NCBI GenBank assembly: GCA_958448395.1
Contig: CAUDDP010000064.1
Location: 1 to 11,731, forward strand
DNA from: an uncultured Oscillospiraceae bacterium
Lineage (GTDB): Bacteria; Bacillota; Clostridia; Oscillospirales; Ruminococcaceae
Direction of reading: 5' to 3'
DNA: 11,731 nt
How positions within the stretch are numbered: the stretch's first letter is position 1; every line of letters starts with the position of its first letter. The position numbers and the translations under genes were made by a program. The notes under the pieces were generated by a model that was given only the letters and a program-made list of their open reading frames with translations, did not search any database and had not been told where the DNA came from. Below are positions 7,949 through 11,731 of this stretch, piece after piece.

Positions 7949-10900
7949 GTCCTTTCCGGATCGAGTCAAGTTGGAATTTGAACAGGGCTTGACTGCTGTG
8001 GTCGGTCCCAACGGCAGCGGAAAAAGCAATATTGGCGATGCCATCCGTTGGGTATTAGGGGAACAGTCCACAAAGTTGCTGCGAGGCAATCGGATGGAAG
8101 ATGTCATCTTTTCCGGTACGAAACAGAGAAGACCGGCAGGGTTTGCGGCGGTGACCATTCAACTCGACAATCGTACTGGTATGTTTGGTGAAACATACGG
8201 AGAAACAGTGGCAATTACTAGAAAGCTCTATCGCAGCGGTGAGAGTGTCTATCAAATCAATGGGAAAGCCGTGCGGTTGAAGGACGTGCAGGAACTGCTG
8301 ATGGATACCGGGATGGGTCGAGATGGCTATGCGATTATCGGACAGGGACGGATTGCGGAAATTGTCAGTGCCAGAAGTACTGACCGACGGGAACTGTTTG
8401 AAGAAGCAACAGGTGTTTCCAAATTTCGCTATAAGCGGGAGGAGGCAGAACGGAATCTACAGGCAGCACAGGAAAATTTGGTGCGGTTGCAGGACATTGC
8501 TGCTACGTTAGAGGGAAGAGTGGAACCGCTGCGGCGGCAGGCAGAGACGGCAAAACAGTTTCTCAAGTTGGCAGAGCAGCAGAAAAAGCTGGAGGTTTCC
8601 ATCTGGGTACAGCAGCTGCATCATTTGGGACAGGAAAGGGACGCTTTAAAGGATACCCTTTTGCAGGCAAAGGCAGCCTATCAGAATGCAGTGCTGGATT
8701 TGGAACAGGCGGATGCAGCATTGCAGGAACAATATCGGCAGATGCAGCGAACTACGGTACAGATTCAGGATTTGCGGGAGCAGGTGCAGACAGCGGAAAA
8801 AACTGCCTCCAAAACGCAGGCAGATCTTGCAGTTTGTGCGAACGAACAACAGCACAACGTTCAGCGTATGGCACAGCTTGTGCAGCAGCAAACGGATGCT
8901 GATCAGGCAGAGCAGGAAGCCGCTGCCCAACTACAAGCACAAAAAGCGGCACTGGAAACGTTGCAGCAACAGCAAGCGGAAGCTGCTGCCGCTTGTCAGG
9001 AACAGGAGACACTGCGTGCAGCTCTGCATGCAAAAATGGCAGCCGTTACTTCTGCCTTGAAAACGGCAGAACAGACACTACAAGATGGATACAGCAAGCA
9101 GAATACTTGGTTTGCAAAAACAGAGTCGCTTGCTGCTCAAGTGGAGACGCTACAGGCACAGACGGTTTCGCGGACTGCCCAAGCCGCAGCATTGCAGCAG
9201 CAGCAACAAGCTGCGGCAGAGTACGCCAAGCAGACGGAAACGGCTGCGGAAATGGCAGCAGCAGCGGAAACAGCGGTGCGTGTGGCGTTGGAGGCTGCAC
9301 AAGTCCAACAAAAGGCGGCACAATCTCTTCTGGAACAGACCCAAACGCAGCGGGCACAGCGGAATATGCAATTGCAAACGGCACAGCAGCGACATCAACT
9401 GCTGTTAGAGATGGAACACAACATGGAAGGATATGCTGGCAGCGTAAAGGCGGTTTTACAGGCGGAAAACGGTAAACCGCATGGTGTTTATGGTACGGTT
9501 TCGCAGATTATTACAACGGAATCCCATTATAGTCTGGCGATTGAAACTGCACTTGGCGGAGCGATGCAGAATCTGGTTGTGGAAAATGAAGCAGCGGCAA
9601 AGAACTGGATTCGATATCTGGCTGCAAAGCGAGCCGGGCGGGCGACTTTTCTGCCGTTGACCTCTGTCAGAGGGCAGTTGCTTTCAGAACAGGCTGTTTT
9701 GCAGGAGGATGCTGTGATTGATCTTGCGAGTAATCTGGTGCGATATGATGACAAATTCACCAATGTCATTCACGCTCTTTTGGGGCGAATCCTCATTGCA
9801 AAGGATCTGGATAGTGCAACCACATTGGCGAAGCGGTACGGCTACCGTTTTCGGATTGTAACATTAGACGGACAGGTGATCAATGCCGGCGGTTCCTTTA
9901 CTGGCGGTTCTGCTCAAAAACGTGGCGGTATGCTGACCAGAAAAAATGAACTGCTGGAACTGCAAAGGAAGGTACACACCTTGCAGGAGCAGGTGCGGCA
10001 GGATACTGAGCAATGGGAACAGCAGAAAGCCGATTGCGGCCAGAAGACGGAACAGTTGCAGCAGCTGCAAAATCAGCTGCATACCAAACATGCTGAACAG
10101 TTGCTGGCAGCAGCAACTGCGGAAACAGCAAAGAAGCAGTTATCACAGCTGCAAACACAGTTGCTGGAACACCAGCAGCAGCGAAAGGAACTGACCACAC
10201 AGATTGCTGCTTTGCAGCAGCAGCATTGTACGGCAAAAGCAGCGTGGGAACAGGCACAGGCAGATTTGACAGAAGCACAGACGATACAGCAGCAGGCAAA
10301 ACAGGAACAGGAGACCATTGCAGCCGAACAGGCAAGGATATCGGAACGCCTCACGGAAAGACAAATTGCAGTCGCAAAACTGGAACAGGAAATCGCCAGC
10401 AGATGGCAGAATCAGACAGAGCAGCAGACAAGACTGGAAAACTGTCAGAAGCAGAAACAGCTGCTGAAGGAAGAGAAGATTACCTGTCAGCAGCAGCAAA
10501 TTGTCTTTCAGCAGCAAGAGAAGAACTTGCAAACAAAACTGACTGCCTGTAAACAGAAGATGACAGAAAACAGAGAGCAGATTACACAGCTCCAAAGGGT
10601 GCACACTGAGCAGGAGCAGCAGATTCGACAACGGCAGGATGGAATGCGGGAATTTAGTGCTGCGAAAGAACGGGCAGCAGCATCCGTCACACAGTTGGAG
10701 ACGAAGCAGCATGATCTGGAGCAGCAGCGAGATCGGATTGTGCAGCAGATGCGGGAACAGTATGATGTAACGCTTTCCGAGGCCGGACAGATGGCAGAGC
10801 CGGTTCGGGATATGGTGCTGGCAAAGCAGCAGCTGGAGTCGTTGCGGCGACAGATTCGAGCGTTGGGGCATGTCAATGTATCTGCCATTGCGGAATATCA

Positions 10901-11480
10901 ACAGGTATCCGAACAGTGGCAGTTCCTGTCTGCTCAACTGAAAGATGCCACCGAAGCGAAACAAGAACTGGAGACGCTGATTGTCCGGTTGACTGCTGAG
11001 ATGCAGCGGGTTTTTACAGAACGATTTGCCGGCATCAATCAGGCATTTCAGGAGATTTTTCGGGAGTTGTTTGATGGAGGAGAAGCGTCTTTGGAATTGA
11101 CGGATGCCGAAGATGTACTGCATTCCGGCATTGAAATTCGGGTTGCACCGCCGGGAAAGGTGATTAAAAATTTGATTGCCCTCTCTGGTGGGGAACAGTC
11201 ATTTGTTGCCATTGCGATTTACTTTGCCATTCTGCGACAGCGTCCCACACCGTTCTGTATTATGGATGAGATTGATGCTGCACTGGATGAGGGGAATGTC
11301 CGGCGATATGTACAGTATTTGCAGCAATTTCGGGATACCACACAGTTTATTCTGATTACACATAGAAGAGTGGCAATGGAGGCGGCAGATGCTTTGTACG
11401 GGGTAACTATGCAGGAGGATGGGATTTCTCGTCTGTTGCATATGGAGCAAATCAGTGAAAATGCGGGTTCTCCGTCATGA
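7914..11480 (+). CDS. smc: Chromosome partition protein SMC
   Basis: SMC dimers with ScpA and ScpB (not in this window) form the bacterial condensin that organises and segregates the chromosome. The 1188-aa protein is full length. The N-terminal ATPase half has Walker A GPNGSGKS (31-38) and Arg57, aligned with the B. subtilis arginine finger. A coiled coil runs from about 170 to 503. The hinge spans about 507-675 and ends in the glycine-rich GGSFTGGS (659-666). The second coil extends to about 1010. The C-terminal half carries the ABC signature LSGGEQS (1090-1096) and Walker B ending MDE (1117-1119), so both half-sites look functional. The signature has Gln-Ser where B. subtilis has Arg-Ala. 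The coils are unusually rich in Gln and Ala: about 68 of 280 residues in 681-960 are Gln, and 428-432 is five Gln in a row. ftsY, a common next gene, does not follow within the window. Confidence 0.97.
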   Translation: MFFKSLELQGFKSFPDRVKLEFEQGLTAVVGPNGSGKSNIGDAIRWVLGEQSTKLLRGNRMEDVIFSGTKQRRPAGFAAVTIQLDNRTGMFGETYGETVAITRKLYRSGESVYQINGKAVRLKDVQELLMDTGMGRDGYAIIGQGRIAEIVSARSTDRRELFEEATGVSKFRYKREEAERNLQAAQENLVRLQDIAATLEGRVEPLRRQAETAKQFLKLAEQQKKLEVSIWVQQLHHLGQERDALKDTLLQAKAAYQNAVLDLEQADAALQEQYRQMQRTTVQIQDLREQVQTAEKTASKTQADLAVCANEQQHNVQRMAQLVQQQTDADQAEQEAAAQLQAQKAALETLQQQQAEAAAACQEQETLRAALHAKMAAVTSALKTAEQTLQDGYSKQNTWFAKTESLAAQVETLQAQTVSRTAQAAALQQQQQAAAEYAKQTETAAEMAAAAETAVRVALEAAQVQQKAAQSLLEQTQTQRAQRNMQLQTAQQRHQLLLEMEHNMEGYAGSVKAVLQAENGKPHGVYGTVSQIITTESHYSLAIETALGGAMQNLVVENEAAAKNWIRYLAAKRAGRATFLPLTSVRGQLLSEQAVLQEDAVIDLASNLVRYDDKFTNVIHALLGRILIAKDLDSATTLAKRYGYRFRIVTLDGQVINAGGSFTGGSAQKRGGMLTRKNELLELQRKVHTLQEQVRQDTEQWEQQKADCGQKTEQLQQLQNQLHTKHAEQLLAAATAETAKKQLSQLQTQLLEHQQQRKELTTQIAALQQQHCTAKAAWEQAQADLTEAQTIQQQAKQEQETIAAEQARISERLTERQIAVAKLEQEIASRWQNQTEQQTRLENCQKQKQLLKEEKITCQQQQIVFQQQEKNLQTKLTACKQKMTENREQITQLQRVHTEQEQQIRQRQDGMREFSAAKERAAASVTQLETKQHDLEQQRDRIVQQMREQYDVTLSEAGQMAEPVRDMVLAKQQLESLRRQIRALGHVNVSAIAEYQQVSEQWQFLSAQLKDATEAKQELETLIVRLTAEMQRVFTERFAGINQAFQEIFRELFDGGEASLELTDAEDVLHSGIEIRVAPPGKVIKNLIALSGGEQSFVAIAIYFAILRQRPTPFCIMDEIDAALDEGNVRRYVQYLQQFRDTTQFILITHRRVAMEAADALYGVTMQEDGISRLLHMEQISENAGSPS

Positions 11481-11510
11481 TACACGGAAATCAATTTTCA
11501 AATTATGGAG

Positions 11511-11641
11511 TGGATTGTCTCGCCGAAGGCGACTGCGGTCAAGCTGGCTCAGGCGGCGAGTCGCCGCAGACAGCCCACCCACCGTTATGAAATAGAAAAG
11601 ATGGGGCATTGGATGCCCTCAAGGGCGGGAGACGATTGCCA
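11511..11641 (+). repeat. Folded element with a long closing helix
   Basis: Positions 11513-11525 can pair with 11626-11637: GATTGTCTC plus CCG against CGGGAGACGATT, twelve pairs with two G-T wobbles and one bulged G (11522). TGG at 11511-11513 can instead pair with CCA at 11639-11641 to lengthen the helix across a small bulge. Inside lie GCGGCGA-g-TCGCCGC (11553-11567), CTGCGG (11533-11538) against CCGCAG (11564-11569), and GGGCAT-tgg-ATGCCC (11604-11618). It could be a structured RNA, a MITE-like element whose ends form the helix, or a REP-type intergenic repeat. The orientation is arbitrary. The pairings are read directly from the sequence; function is unknown. Confidence 0.4.
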
Positions 11642-11657
11642 ATGTCATCCACTTAAG
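11639..11657 (+). repeat. 19-nt repeat, inverted copy of 37-55
   Basis: CCAATGTCATCCACTTAAG matches the reverse complement of 37-55 at 18 of 19 positions. It begins at the 3' foot of the folded element (11511-11641), so it may belong to the same dispersed unit. The copy at the window start appears to lack the rest of that unit. Confidence 0.5.
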
Positions 11658-11688
11658 CAATTTCACATCATCAGTAAAGCTTTTTGGT

Positions 11689-11712
11689 GCAGCAATTTCT
11701 CGAAAATGCTGC
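11689..11712. repeat. Imperfect hairpin near the window end
   Basis: GCAGCA (11689-11694) pairs with TGCTGC (11707-11712); inside it, after an A-A mismatch, TTT (11696-11698) pairs with AAA (11703-11705) around the loop CTCG. No T-run follows, so it is not an intrinsic terminator. It probably continues the same repetitive intergenic material, which runs off the window edge. Confidence 0.4.
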
Positions 11713-11731
11713 CGAGGTCCAGGGCGAGGAG

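Larger units (their letters stand above)
11481..11731. other. Gene-free region downstream of smc
   Basis: I find no supported gene in these 251 nt. The stretch is packed with inverted repeats (listed separately) and looks richer in GC from 11517 to 11580 than its surroundings. Several frames are open by chance, including one continuing from smc past its TGA to the window edge, but their translations (rich in Arg, Ser, Pro and Cys) match no family I know. A short inverted repeat over the smc stop (TCCGT at 11471-11475, ACGGA at 11484-11488) is too weak to be called a terminator. From memory, similar intergenic sequences recur in Ruminococcaceae genomes, but I cannot verify that. Confidence 0.5.

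Noticed and set aside
9192..9210. CAG triplet microsatellite in smc
   Set aside because: CAG and CAA codons are mixed and runs are short, so it reflects glutamine codons rather than an expanded repeat.
10143..11123. Long antisense open frame (326 codons) inside smc
   Set aside because: It arises from the CAG/GCA-rich coiled-coil codons, which read as Leu and Cys codons on the other strand. The predicted protein is an improbable Leu/Cys/Phe-rich string.
11471..11499. Intrinsic terminator overlapping the smc stop
   Set aside because: The stem is only 5 bp with an 8-nt loop, and the nearest T-run is four bases, some distance away.
11505..11731. Frame open from ATG 11505 to the window edge, in the same frame as smc after its TGA
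   Set aside because: It runs across the inverted-repeat element, lacks a ribosome binding site and encodes an Arg/Ser/Lys-rich sequence without family features. Smc is already full length at its TGA, so stop-codon read-through is not needed.
1..11731. CRISPR array, tRNA or rRNA gene, prophage, or defence system
   Set aside because: No regularly spaced repeats, no tRNA cloverleaf or rRNA-like sequence, and all large genes are recognisable housekeeping genes.

Overview
The window holds a compact run of housekeeping genes, all on the plus strand. It looks like a low-to-mid GC Firmicute, most likely a Clostridia member of the Ruminococcus/Oscillospiraceae type. That placement is inferred from gene order (dprA-topA-trmFO beside plsX-rnc-radical SAM-smc), strong AGGAGG-type ribosome binding sites, a folate-type TrmFO, and an SMC with an LSGGEQ signature. 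No database search was possible.

Layout: positions 1-173 are non-coding leader with a short repeat-like sequence at 37-55. Then come dprA (174-1562), a 130-nt gap with at best a weak promoter, topA (1693-3807), trmFO (3804-5150), plsX (5147-6151), rnc (6148-6918), an Elp3-like radical SAM gene (6908-7948) and smc (7914-11480). From topA onward every gene overlaps the next (4, 4, 4, 11 and 35 nt), so topA to smc reads as one translationally coupled operon. dprA may be its first gene or may be transcribed separately.

The gene products serve DNA and RNA maintenance: DNA uptake/recombination (DprA), supercoil relaxation (TopA), chromosome condensation and segregation (SMC), tRNA U54 methylation (TrmFO) and dsRNA/rRNA processing (RNase III). 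One phospholipid-synthesis enzyme (PlsX) and one radical SAM enzyme of unknown substrate complete the set. The block resembles two conserved Firmicutes neighbourhoods joined end to end. acpP, usually found between plsX and rnc, is missing.

The last 251 nt after smc contain no supported gene. They hold a potentially well-folded element (about 11511-11641) closed by a long imperfect helix, with several internal and competing hairpins, followed by another hairpin at 11689-11712. A 19-nt segment here (11639-11657) matches the window start (37-55) in inverted orientation at 18 of 19 positions, so related sequences flank the operon. This is the least explained part of the window; the rest is largely ordinary core genome.
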